DNA from: Actinomyces oris
GTDB taxonomy: Bacteria > Actinomycetota > Actinomycetes > Actinomycetales > Actinomycetaceae
Reading direction: 5' to 3'
Assembly: GCF_006546825.1 (NCBI RefSeq)
Contig: NZ_VICC01000004.1
Location: 248,001 to 312,000 of the forward strand
Length of the DNA: 64,000 bases
Shown in pieces: positions 1-8,016 of this stretch (positions within the stretch are counted from its first letter, which is position 1; each line of letters starts with the position of its first letter). Under the pieces are notes generated by a model. It was not told where the DNA came from and made no database searches. It saw only the letters and a list, made by a program, of their open reading frames with translations. The position numbers and the translations under genes are program-made.

Positions 1-2
1 GT

Positions 3-392
3 CCCGAGGACAAGGCTCGCATCGTCGCCGGGTTCTCGGAGACGTCGCCGACCGCGATGATCGGCGACGGCATCAACGACGCGCCCGCCCTGGCCGGGGC
101 GACCGTGGGCATCGCGATGGGCGCGACCGGCTCCGACGCCGCGATCGAGTCCGCCGACGTCGCCTTCACCGGCCACGACCTCGGCCTCATCCCGCAGGCT
201 CTGCGCCACGCCCGCCGCGGCGGCAGGATCATTAACCAGAACATCGTGCTGTCCTTGGCGATCATCACTGTGCTGCTGCCGCTGGCGATCACCGGCGTGC
301 TCGGCCTGGCAGCGGTCGTCCTCGTGCACGAGGTCGCCGAAGTCGTCGTCATCGCCAACGGACTGCGGGCTGCGCGTGCCCGCAAGCAATAG
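3..392 (+). CDS. Heavy-metal P-type ATPase, C-terminal end (partial)
   Basis: Only the C-terminal part is in the window; the reading frame is open from the first bases. It begins with a P-domain segment and has the hinge motif [10 protein letters not shown], the Mg-binding end of the P domain in P-type ATPases. A hydrophobic helix pair follows, ending in a short basic tail (RAARARKQ). The residues after the hinge ([18 protein letters not shown]) are typical of the P1B heavy-metal transporters of the CadA/ZntA/CopA type. The metal cannot be assigned, because the transmembrane CPx motif and the N-terminal metal-binding domains lie outside the window. It is followed directly by two damaged genes, so it sits at the edge of a rearranged segment. 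Confidence 0.85.
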   Translation, partial: PEDKARIVAGFSETSPTAMIGDGINDAPALAGATVGIAMGATGSDAAIESADVAFTGHDLGLIPQALRHARRGGRIINQNIVLSLAIITVLLPLAITGVLGLAAVVLVHEVAEVVVIANGLRAARARKQ

Positions 393-420
393 GTGTTCCG
401 TCCAACGCCATAACTCAGAC

Positions 421-1245
421 ATGCGCTACGAGAACCTGCTCTACCTGGCCGAGGAGGTCGCCGCCCTCGACCTGCTCACCGACCAGCGCATTGCCATCGG
501 CATCTCCCGGGGCTCGCCGGAGCAGGCCCTCCGTGGCTGGGAGACCTTCGGCTATACCGGCGGCGTCGACCCGCGCGGAGTCGACGTCGCCCGTGCCCAC
601 ACCGCCCAGTTCCTCGACGCCGTCCGGGGTGTCCCGCAGGCGGACCTCGACACCAGCGGTGGCATGGCACCCGGCGCGAGCTCCCGTCTGCGCATCGAGC
701 CGCACGCCCCCGGCGTGGACCGCCGCCTGTGGTGGGGTGCCGGCTCGCGGGAGACCGCCGAGTGGACCGCCCGCCAGGGCCTGAACCTCATGAGCTCGAC
801 CCTCCTGACCGAGGCCACTGGCGAGGGCTTCTCCCACCTTCAGGCCGAGCAGATCCGCCGCTACCGCGAGGCGTGGAAGGAGGCCGGCCATGACTGGACC
901 CCGCGTGTGAGCGTCTCGCGCTCCATCTTCCCGATCGTCTCCGAGGTCGACCGGAAGTTCTTCGCGCTGCGCGGCGAGGACTCCCACGACCAGATCGGCG
1001 TCATCGACGGCCTGCAGTCGACCTTCGGGCGCACCTATGCCGCCGAGCCCGACGTCCTCGTCGAGCAGCTCGCCCGGGACGAGGCGCTCCATGCCGCCGA
1101 CACCCTCATGCTCACCATCCCCAGCCAGCTCGGCGTCGACTTCAACCTCCACATCCTGCAGGCCTTCGCCGAGCACGTCGCCCCGGCACTGGGCTGGCAG
1201 CCCAACACCGCCGGACCGGTGACGGGCTACTCCCTGGAGGCGTAG
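421..1245 (+). pseudogene. LLM-class flavin oxidoreductase, N-terminally truncated
   Basis: The 274 codons from the ATG at 421 match the middle and C-terminal parts of luciferase-like monooxygenases: RYENLLYLAEEVAALDLLT, GISRGSPE, then the C-terminal substrate-cap region ending in LGWQP. Family members are about 340-370 residues. The first 80-100 residues, which hold the first strands of the TIM barrel and part of the flavin site, are missing. The frame is open back to 376, but those residues (CSVQRHNSD) do not look like the family and overlap the end of the ATPase gene. The family-typical residue before RYEN is replaced by the ATG, which suggests a deletion junction between about 392 and 421. 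Probably inactive. A complete, unrelated LLM enzyme lies at 16750. Confidence 0.75.
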
Positions 1246-1293
1246 ACCTCCGGCACCGGTCGCCGTCCCGTCCGGTCGCGACACGGTTCCGTC

Positions 1294-2024
1294 ATGGAGG
1301 ACGCAGGCGATCAGGCCCCGGTGGTCGCGTGGATGGAGCACCACCAGGTGGTCCTGTACCTGGGGGCGCTCGTGGCCGGCGCCGGCCTGGGGCTGACTGC
1401 TCCTGCAGCCGGCCGCCTTCTTGAGGCGGCGATCTCCCCGGTGCTGGTCACGTTGCTGTTCCAGTGCTCATGCTCATCCAGGCCCTTGTCCTGCCACTGT
1501 GGCTGGCCGTTGCTGCCGGCTCACCTGGGGTCCAGGGCGGTGGTATCAGCTGGCGACCCTTCGCGCAGGCCTTCATCCTCATGATCGCACTGCCTATGGG
1601 GCTGTCGATCCTCACGCGGCGCGCCGCACCCCGGGTCCGGTCCGCCGCCCGGCTCGCATCAGCGACGACGGCGCTCATGGTTCCGCTCATGATGGCGACC
1701 CTGGTGCTCGTCGTCGCCTCCCAGGTTCCCCACGTCGCCTCCCGGCCCGACGTCGTCGCCCGGGTGGTTCCGCTCTTCGTGACTTTCGCTCTGGTGATGC
1801 CGGTTGTGGGAGACGTCGCCGGGCGCATGGCCCGCCAGGGACGTCAGGCGCGCCTGGCGCTCGCCTTCTCCGGGACCACCCGTAACTCGCTGGTGGTTCT
1901 GCCGTTGGCTCTGGCGCTGCCTGATTCCATGGGGATGGCACCGATTGCGGTGGTGACTCAGACCCTGGTGGAGCTCGTGGTCATGGCAGTCGGTGTCCGT
2001 CTGCTTCCCCGCCTTATTCGATAG
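1294..2024 (+). pseudogene. Bile-acid/arsenite (ACR3-like) transporter with internal deletion and frameshift
   Basis: Two out-of-frame pieces make one gene. The first (from ATG 1294) encodes an N-terminal stretch with the first transmembrane helices, up to VLVTLLFQ near 1463. The second continues from about 1458 in another frame with LMLIQALVLPLWL and runs through several hydrophobic helices to RLIR at 2024. The second piece resembles the C-terminal half of the bile acid:Na+/arsenite symporter fold (BASS/ACR3). About 90 residues that normally join the halves, with the central helices, are absent. The junction lies around 1455-1465. A functional transporter is unlikely. Assignment to arsenite rather than organic-anion transport is a guess. 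Confidence 0.65.
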
Positions 2025-2082
2025 AGCGGGGACAGAGGGGTTGTGGAGACGAAACCGCCGCAATGATGTCGATAAATGACGT

Positions 2083-2120
2083 GGCCTGTGGGTCTCGGAC
2101 TTCTCCGAGCCCCACAGGCC
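2083..2120. terminator. Strong hairpin in gap after transporter remnant
   Basis: A 10-bp perfect stem (GGCCTGTGGG with CCCACAGGCC) encloses a second 5-bp stem (CTCGG/CCGAG) with a 6-base loop. No T-run follows on either strand, so it is terminator-like but not a classic Rho-independent terminator. It lies 60 bases after the damaged transporter. Confidence 0.5.
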
Positions 2121-2598
2121 CCTGTCGTTGAGGGCGGCATCGCCTCTGGATCCCATATTCCAGAGGGGACTCAACCCTCCTTCGCCAGAGCGGCTCACGC
2201 CGAGCTCCCTATCAACTCGGGCGGCCTCGAAATCCGATCGGTCATTGGGCTCCCCAACCCTCGCGACCAGTTCCGTCCGGCGGCGGTCACTATGTAACCC
2301 ACTGCTCCTGAGGGAGCACTTCAATGTACCTGAGAATATTCTGGGAATCTAGTTGCGGAATTTGTTTCGTTTTCCTGGGGCTGGAGAAGGCCTTTTCAAA
2401 AGAGGGAAATATTGTCAATCTTTGATGTATTTTAAACGTATAGGCAACCCTTTTGTGTTGATTCTCGTCGGTGTTGTCCCGGAAGTGCCGTGTATTGTTC
2501 AGCCGTCCAACCGTTAATCAACGGGCGGAAGGTAGTGGTTGTCCGGCTCAGGGCGCCGGATGCCGCCAGCCCCCGATCTCTCCAAGGAGCAGTTGCCT
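2121..2598. other. AT-rich intergenic stretch upstream of the PAS gene
   Basis: About 480 bases without a convincing gene. Composition drops sharply to AT-rich between about 2320 and 2520 (runs such as tttgtttcgttttcc and gtattttaaacgtatag), unlike the rest of the window. It probably holds the promoter of the PAS gene and may be the edge of imported DNA. I could not fix a -35/-10 pair with good spacing. Confidence 0.4.
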
Positions 2599-3957
2599 AT
2601 GCCGCAGGTCACCGGAGCCGTTCATGAAGTGGGTGTCGACCAGCTCTTCTTCTCCACCACTGATGCACGTGGCGTCATCCGCCACTCGAACAACGTCTTC
2701 ATCGAGCTCTCGCGCTATCGGCGTGACGAGCTCTCCGGCGCCCCGCACAACATCATCCGCCACCCGGAGATGCCCGGTGGCGCTTTCAAGGCCATGTGGG
2801 ACACCCTCAAAGCCGGCAGCCCCTTCGCCGCCTACGTGCGTAACCTCGCCGCCGACGGCAGTGAGTACGACGTCTTCGCCACCGTCACCCCACTGTCCGA
2901 CGGCGGCTACCTCTCGGTGCGCACCCGTCCGGTGTGCTCCGACCTGTTCGACACCGCCTGCGCCATCTACAGCGACGCTCGCGCCGTCGAGGATGAGGCC
3001 ATCCACGCCGGGGCCAACCGCCGGGCGGCGGCCGAGGAGGGGTTGAACCGCATCGCCGAGAAGCTGGCCGGAGCGGGCCTGTCCTCCTACGAGGAGTTCC
3101 AGAACACGGCCCTACCGGCGGAGGTGGCGCGTCGGGAGGAGCTCTCCGAGGGCATCCCGGTGCGCCCCGACGCCACCGGGGACCTGCGCGTCATGCTCGA
3201 CTCGGTCACCAGGATCGCCGCCGGGCTCGACTCGTGGATGTCCGGTCAGCAGCAGCTCGCCGAGCTCTCCGCCTCCCTCAAGGCCGCGGGGAAGGGACTG
3301 ACCCGAACCCTGGAGGACCCTCGTCTGAACGCCTCACACATCGCTGCTCTGGACCGCTCCGACCCCCGGGTCAAGCCCCTGGCCGACCTGCTGGACCTGT
3401 GGACTCAGATGCAGAGCCTGGTCAGTCCCCTCGTGGCGAGGCTCGTCGACACCCTGGCCCAGCTCGACACCAACGGCGCCCGCACCCGCTTCCGTATCGC
3501 CCTGGCCCGTCTGCACACCACCATCAGCTCGCTGTTCACCGTCGAGCTCATCGACGGCGTCGGAGACCCGCAGTACTCGGCGCAGGCCATCCCCGACCTC
3601 ATCGAGTCGCTGCGTGAGGGCATCGCCGAGATGGAGCGTCAGACCCAGGCCCACAGTGCGCTCGCGGCCCAGGCGGTCGCCTACATCGGCGAGGCCAGCC
3701 GCATGATGACGATCCCGAACCAGCTCCTCATGCTGTGGACCGGTTCAGCCGCGTCGAGCGACCCGGAGCTGCCCGCCATCGCCGCAGAGCTCTCCAGTGC
3801 CGCCTCCGGCGTGGTCGAGTCCGTGGGCCGTCGCCTGGCCGAGCTCGATGACCTCGCCGCCCGCTGCCAAGCCACTCATGTCGCCGACAACTTCGCGGAG
3901 CTGGGGGAGGCCCTGGACTCCTTCACGACGGCGGCCGGAGCCGTCGCCCCGAGCTGA
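2599..3957 (+). CDS. Aer-type PAS domain protein without a signalling domain
   Basis: 452 residues from the ATG at 2599, chosen because AAGGAG lies ten bases upstream; the frame is open further back to 2539. Residues about 12-100 form a PAS domain of the Aer kind: FSTTDARGVIRHSN, SGAPHNIIRHPEMP and FKAMWDTLKAG, the signature seen in flavin-binding redox sensors of chemotaxis receptors. The remaining 350 residues are mostly alpha-helical and polar, with no methyl-accepting, HAMP, kinase, GGDEF or DNA-binding motif and no transmembrane helix. It should be cytoplasmic. By analogy with Aer the PAS may sense redox state or oxygen, but the output is unknown. It stands alone, facing a convergent protease gene. 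Confidence 0.7.
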   Translation: MPQVTGAVHEVGVDQLFFSTTDARGVIRHSNNVFIELSRYRRDELSGAPHNIIRHPEMPGGAFKAMWDTLKAGSPFAAYVRNLAADGSEYDVFATVTPLSDGGYLSVRTRPVCSDLFDTACAIYSDARAVEDEAIHAGANRRAAAEEGLNRIAEKLAGAGLSSYEEFQNTALPAEVARREELSEGIPVRPDATGDLRVMLDSVTRIAAGLDSWMSGQQQLAELSASLKAAGKGLTRTLEDPRLNASHIAALDRSDPRVKPLADLLDLWTQMQSLVSPLVARLVDTLAQLDTNGARTRFRIALARLHTTISSLFTVELIDGVGDPQYSAQAIPDLIESLREGIAEMERQTQAHSALAAQAVAYIGEASRMMTIPNQLLMLWTGSAASSDPELPAIAAELSSAASGVVESVGRRLAELDDLAARCQATHVADNFAELGEALDSFTTAAGAVAPS

Positions 3958-3982
3958 AAGGGCTCGCCCCGCCCGACCGGGC

Positions 3983-5350
3983 TCAGTAGGAGTCGGTCTC
4001 GGAGCGCGGGGCGTCCTGAGCCGTTGCCTCAGTGGGCGTCGCCCCCGGGTAGTCCACGTGTCGGTCCTGCACGGGGCTTGCCGGTGAGGCGTACCCGTAG
4101 GGGCCGGGTTGCTGCGGCCCGGTGGAACCGGCCGCGCTCGGGGGTGCTGAGAGGGCGCCCTGTCCGACAGACGCGGTTCCCACCGGAACGGGCACGGGAA
4201 CGGGGGAGGCCCAGCGCAGCTCATCGCGAGGGATCTCGTAGACCACACCGGGGTAGCGACCGAACTGCTCCTCGCTGGGCACGGCCGAGGAGGTGGAGTC
4301 CAGCACCGCGAGCATCTGCTCCGGCGTCGGCCACGAACCGGACGGCCCGCTGCCGCTGGGAGCCGGCGGCGGGAACCACGCCGTGAACTCCGGCGGACGG
4401 ATCATGATCCGCCCCGGGCGGGTGCGGTCGCGCAGGGCGTGGGCGCGCCAGGTGATGACCGGGTGCGTGGACCGCCAGACGGTCATGTGGAGCCACAGTC
4501 CCTTCTCCCGCGTGGCGCGATCCGCCAGGGCGTGGGTGTTGACCTCCGCACCCAGGTACTTGCCGCCGGAGAGCACCCCCACGACCCCGGGCACGCCCGC
4601 AGGCGCGTAGGTGTAGCCGTGGTTGTCCGCCGTGTACTCCTGGGCCCGAACCAGCGCTTTGCCCAGAAGCGGGACGTTGAGGCCGAGGGTGACGAACAGC
4701 AGGCGCAGCATGGAGATGTGACCCGCGGCGAGGTGCCCGACCTCGTGCCCGATCACGAAGCGCAGCGCCTCAGGGTCGCGGGCCCGGCCACCGATCTCGA
4801 ACATGTCGGAGTGGACGACCACGAAACGCCGGTAGCCGTGGCCGGCCGCGAAGGCGTTGATCTGACCGTTGCCCATGGTCACGTAGGCATCGGGGACCCG
4901 GCGCAGGCCGAACTGCTGGGCCGCCTCGACAACCATCCGATAGCCCTCCGGGAACTGGGTGGGACTCATCTGGACCGCGGTCGCGCGGAGCTTGGCGTAC
5001 AGCATCGCGCGCCCTACCCACAGGATGATCGGGATGAGGGGCACCAGCAGGAGGAACTGCATGCCGCTGTTCTCCTGGCTGAGGAAGAAGTCGCGAACCT
5101 GAGCCCCCAAACCGGTGGGCTCGGGCACGGTGACCAGCCAGATCACCAGGGCGATCCACACCAGGTAGGCCAGTGCAGTCGCCATGCTGGTCGCGATCAG
5201 GAGTGGGATCTCGGCGGGGTGACGCAGCTTGCGGATGCCCTTGATGCCGTGAACGGTCGCGCCGTTGAACATCCGGGGGTGGGAGGGTGGCACAGCCGGC
5301 GGCGGCGAGCCGAGGGGACCGGGGAGGGTGGGTGGAACATGTGGTGGCAT
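3983..5350 (-). CDS. M48-family zinc metalloprotease (HtpX/Ste24-like), membrane bound
   Basis: 455 residues. A proline-rich N-terminus is followed by two transmembrane helices (about 48-74 and 97-117), then a peptidase domain with the zinc motif HEVGH at 202-206 and the third ligand in the following EYTADNHG. This is the layout of M48 membrane proteases that act in quality control of membrane proteins. The C-terminal 120 residues are low-complexity, rich in Pro, Ser, Gly and Gln, with a PVPVPVP run, and are probably disordered. The gene converges on the PAS gene with 25 bases between stops. The domain call is firm; the substrate is unknown. Confidence 0.85.
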   Translation of the reverse strand: MPPHVPPTLPGPLGSPPPAVPPSHPRMFNGATVHGIKGIRKLRHPAEIPLLIATSMATALAYLVWIALVIWLVTVPEPTGLGAQVRDFFLSQENSGMQFLLLVPLIPIILWVGRAMLYAKLRATAVQMSPTQFPEGYRMVVEAAQQFGLRRVPDAYVTMGNGQINAFAAGHGYRRFVVVHSDMFEIGGRARDPEALRFVIGHEVGHLAAGHISMLRLLFVTLGLNVPLLGKALVRAQEYTADNHGYTYAPAGVPGVVGVLSGGKYLGAEVNTHALADRATREKGLWLHMTVWRSTHPVITWRAHALRDRTRPGRIMIRPPEFTAWFPPPAPSGSGPSGSWPTPEQMLAVLDSTSSAVPSEEQFGRYPGVVYEIPRDELRWASPVPVPVPVGTASVGQGALSAPPSAAGSTGPQQPGPYGYASPASPVQDRHVDYPGATPTEATAQDAPRSETDSY

Positions 5351-5549
5351 GACGGCAACCTAAACGACTCGCCGCTGGGTTCATCTCCTGCCCCAGGAGG
5401 ATCTTCACCTCTGGCTTATCGGCCGTCTGGTGGGAAAAGGTGTGGTTGGTCGCTTCCCTCGAACGGCGCTGTCGCTCCAGCAGTCCTGCGGGAGGTGGGG
5501 ATCCGGCGGGACCTGACGCCGTCGATCGCGACCCCGTAGGCTCCTGCCC

Positions 5550-6362
5550 GTGCCGCACTCCGCCTCGCCGTCTTCGCCGTTCCTGTCCTCGCAGCCTCTG
5601 CCCTCCCTGTCCGGGAACCCGGACCACGCCGTGCCCTGGGGCATGCAGATCGCCGTGCGCTACGACAAGGTCCACCCGCCCCGGAGGATCGACGTCGCCG
5701 AGGCGGCCGCCCGCGCCGTCGTCTCCCTCCTGGCCTCACCCGCCGCCGCCCCCGGCGGGCCGTGGAACCCGGCCGTCGACTACTGGCGCGACGGGCGCAT
5801 CCGCAAGCTCGTGCGCCGGGCCCGCGGCAAGCGCTGGGAGGAGGTCCAGGACATCGACGGCGTCACCGTCACCCAGGACGGCCCGGCCGGCTGGGGGCAG
5901 GCGGCCGCCCGCGCCTTCGTGCCCGGCCCGGTGCGCCCCCTGCCCGGGGCCCTGGCCAAGACCCAGGTGGAGGGCACCCACTTCCCACCCGGTGACGAGC
6001 TGCCCCCACCGCCCGCCGAGATCACTGCGCGCGTCGCCCAGGATCCGGCCGCGGCCGAGCGGATCGCGCTCACGGCGGCGTCGGCCTCCAGCGGGGCCCT
6101 CGTGACGATCGAGGTGACCCCCCTGCACGAGATGACCTCGGGCAAGCTGGCCGCCCAGTGCGGCCACGCCGCCCAGCTGGCCTGGGAGAGCAGCGCCATG
6201 CCCCCCGCCATGAGGCGGGCCTGGGCCGAGGACGGCTACCGGGTGCGCGTCGTCGTGCCCAGCCGGGAGCAGTGGGAGACCACCACCCGGCCCGTCAGCG
6301 TCACCGACGCCGGCTTCACCGAGCTCGACGGCCCCACCGAGACGACTCGCGCCTCCTGGTGA
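5550..6362 (+). CDS. Peptidyl-tRNA hydrolase Pth2-like protein
   Basis: 270 residues from a GTG at 5550; an in-frame ATG at 5643 is an alternative start. The C-terminal third (about 185-262) carries the Pth2 core: VTIEVTPLHEMTSGKLAAQCGHAAQLAWE, with the lysine and the AAQCxHA helix used by Pth2 enzymes to release peptidyl-tRNA. The N-terminal 180 residues are not part of that domain and I do not recognise them. Pth2 is mainly archaeal and eukaryotic, but related stand-alone forms occur in actinobacteria. Whether this one has hydrolase activity is uncertain. Confidence 0.65.
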   Translation: MPHSASPSSPFLSSQPLPSLSGNPDHAVPWGMQIAVRYDKVHPPRRIDVAEAAARAVVSLLASPAAAPGGPWNPAVDYWRDGRIRKLVRRARGKRWEEVQDIDGVTVTQDGPAGWGQAAARAFVPGPVRPLPGALAKTQVEGTHFPPGDELPPPPAEITARVAQDPAAAERIALTAASASSGALVTIEVTPLHEMTSGKLAAQCGHAAQLAWESSAMPPAMRRAWAEDGYRVRVVVPSREQWETTTRPVSVTDAGFTELDGPTETTRASW

Positions 6363-6511
6363 GGGCGCGGTACCTGGGTGTCCCTTCGCGCAGGGGCACC
6401 GGCGACCCGCCAGACATCCTCCATCAGCCCGCCATCGCCGCCGGGGCGGCCTGTCCCCGGACTCCCGCCCGGGCGAGCGTCTCAGGAGTCGTGGCGCCCT
6501 GGATCGGGAAC

Positions 6512-6614
6512 TGCGTTTCCCGCCCAGAACGTACTTGTCCTCCAGATGACTGAGGCCGGACCTCAGTCATCTGCAGGACAACGCAGTCCTCGTCGAAGAA
6601 GGACGTCCCCGATC
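6512..6614. repeat. Family A palindromic repeat, copy 1
   Basis: A nested palindrome of about 100 bases between two genes. The core stem pairs CAGATGACTGAGG (6543-6555) with CCTCAGTCATCTG (6561-6573), extended by GTCCT/AGGAC after one mismatch. Further out ACTGCGTT (6520) pairs with AACGCAGT (6580), and GATCGGG with CCCGATC. The flanks (GTACTTG before the stem, AACGCAGTCCTCGTCG after it) recur around a different stem at 40345-40458 in inverted orientation. It may also terminate the two convergent neighbours. No coding potential seen. Confidence 0.7.
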
Positions 6615-6620
6615 GGGTAC

Positions 6621-7184
6621 CTACTGGGACTGCTCCTCGGGCTCCGGCACCCCGCGAAACACCCACAGCCGGATGAACACGTAGAGGTAGATGCCCTCGC
6701 AGCAGGCCGAGATGACGCGCGCCAGCTCGGCGTTGACCCCGAACCAGTGCAGCAGTGAGGACAGCCCCAGGATGAAGATGACGTACTGGCTGACGACCCC
6801 GGCCATGTAGCCCGCCCCCTGCTGGACGACGTGCCCGTGGGCCTGGAAGTTCAGCCACCGGTTGAGCAGGAAGGAGTAGACGGCCGCGATGGCGTAGCCG
6901 ACCGTGACCGCCACGGGGTAGAACCAGTGAAGGTGGTTGTAGAACACCCACAGGCAGGTGATGTCCAGGAAGAAGGCGGAGCCGTTGATGATCGCGTAGC
7001 CGATGAAGGTCACCGGCAGCCGACGGCGCACGAAGCCCGGCAGGACGGAGTGGATCGCCGTGATGAGGCGCAGGAAGACCTCCGGGGCGCGGCGGGTCGT
7101 GGAGGCGGAGGACTCGACGGTGGACGCAGCTCCTTCAGCGGTCGTGGTCCCGGGGGCGTGGTCGTCCGTCGCAGTTCCTGCCAT
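6621..7184 (-). CDS. GtrA-family membrane protein
   Basis: 187 residues. After a polar Ala/Thr/Ser-rich N-terminus of about 55 residues come four hydrophobic helices with GtrA hallmarks: FIGYAIINGSAFFLDI, YAIAAVYSFLLNRWLNF and SQYVIFI. GtrA proteins are small four-helix membrane proteins, often thought to help move polyprenyl-linked sugars or to assist surface polysaccharide synthesis. No glycosyltransferase gene is next to it, so the substrate is open. It ends in an acidic/Gln tail. Confidence 0.85.
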   Translation of the reverse strand: MAGTATDDHAPGTTTAEGAASTVESSASTTRRAPEVFLRLITAIHSVLPGFVRRRLPVTFIGYAIINGSAFFLDITCLWVFYNHLHWFYPVAVTVGYAIAAVYSFLLNRWLNFQAHGHVVQQGAGYMAGVVSQYVIFILGLSSLLHWFGVNAELARVISACCEGIYLYVFIRLWVFRGVPEPEEQSQ

Positions 7185-7280
7185 GAGGTGTCCTTCCCTG
7201 TGAACGCTCCTGTCAGGGGGAGTCTTCCCCGACCGCGCCGGTTGGGCAAGTTCCGGAAGGAGGAACAGCGGCCCGCCGGC

Positions 7281-7934
7281 TCATCCTTGCGGCGGAGAGG
7301 CGACCGGCGTCAGGGCCTGGGCGACCTCGCGGCGTAGGAGCTCGCCGCCGGCGTCGGCCGGGTGGTGGATAGTGCGCAAACCCACCTCGCGGGCCGCGGC
7401 GATGTTGGTGGCGTTGTCGTCGACGAACAGGGCCTGGTCGGCGGCCACCCCCGCCAGCTCCAGCAGTCGGTGGAAGTAGGCGGCATCCGGCTTGGCCACC
7501 CCCAGCGTGCAGGAGTAGCCGTCGATGTCGCACAGGCCGTCATAGCCCAGCTCCTCGCGCATCCAGGCCCGGCGTTCCCACTGCTGGTTGGTGGCCAGGA
7601 CCGTGGTGTAGCCCGCCTCGCGCAGGTCACCCACCAGCTGCCAGGCCAGCGGGTCGGGTGTGGCCCGGTGCCACATCTCAAGCAGGTCCGATGCGTTCAG
7701 TTCCAGCCTCAGATTGCCCACTACCCGCTCCAGCAGCTCGGTGAGGGTCTCCCGGCCCGTCAGGGCGTCAGTCTCACCATCGATCATGGCCTGGGCGAAG
7801 GTAGGGCCGCCGCCGCGGGTCAGCGCCTCGCCCCACGGGGTGCCGATGAGCTGCAGAACGCCGTCGGCATCGAGCAGGACGGCGCGCACGGGCGTGGACG
7901 AGGCGGGCGGGATGACTGGCTGAGAGATACTCAC
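7281..7934 (-). CDS. HAD-superfamily hydrolase
   Basis: 217 residues from a GTG at 7934. The frame is open to 8042, but that extension would run into the divergent peptidase gene and has no family features. HAD motif I is LLDADGVLQ, with nucleophile Asp22 and Asp24. ATNQQ fits motif II (S/T), and FVDDNATNI gives the acidic pair of motif IV. An alpha-helical cap lies between motifs I and II, so this is a subclass I phosphatase or beta-phosphoglucomutase-like enzyme. Substrate unknown. It is divergent from the M18 peptidase with 82 bases between starts. Confidence 0.8.
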   Translation of the reverse strand: MSISQPVIPPASSTPVRAVLLDADGVLQLIGTPWGEALTRGGGPTFAQAMIDGETDALTGRETLTELLERVVGNLRLELNASDLLEMWHRATPDPLAWQLVGDLREAGYTTVLATNQQWERRAWMREELGYDGLCDIDGYSCTLGVAKPDAAYFHRLLELAGVAADQALFVDDNATNIAAAREVGLRTIHHPADAGGELLRREVAQALTPVASPPQG

Positions 7935-8016
7935 ACCCCGATTCTGCCCTACCTCACGGTGGGTTTGCTTGGGAGGTCGGTCGGGGCGTGGGGCGCACCG
8001 GTGGAAGACTGGGGCC

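Noticed and set aside
2083-2120. tRNA-like or small RNA gene at the hairpin.
   Set aside because: A single stem with no T-loop or acceptor features; it fits a terminator-like hairpin better.
4439-5539. Forward open frame opposite the M48 protease.
   Set aside because: No recognisable domain, and it overlaps a gene with an intact HExxH motif and membrane helices.
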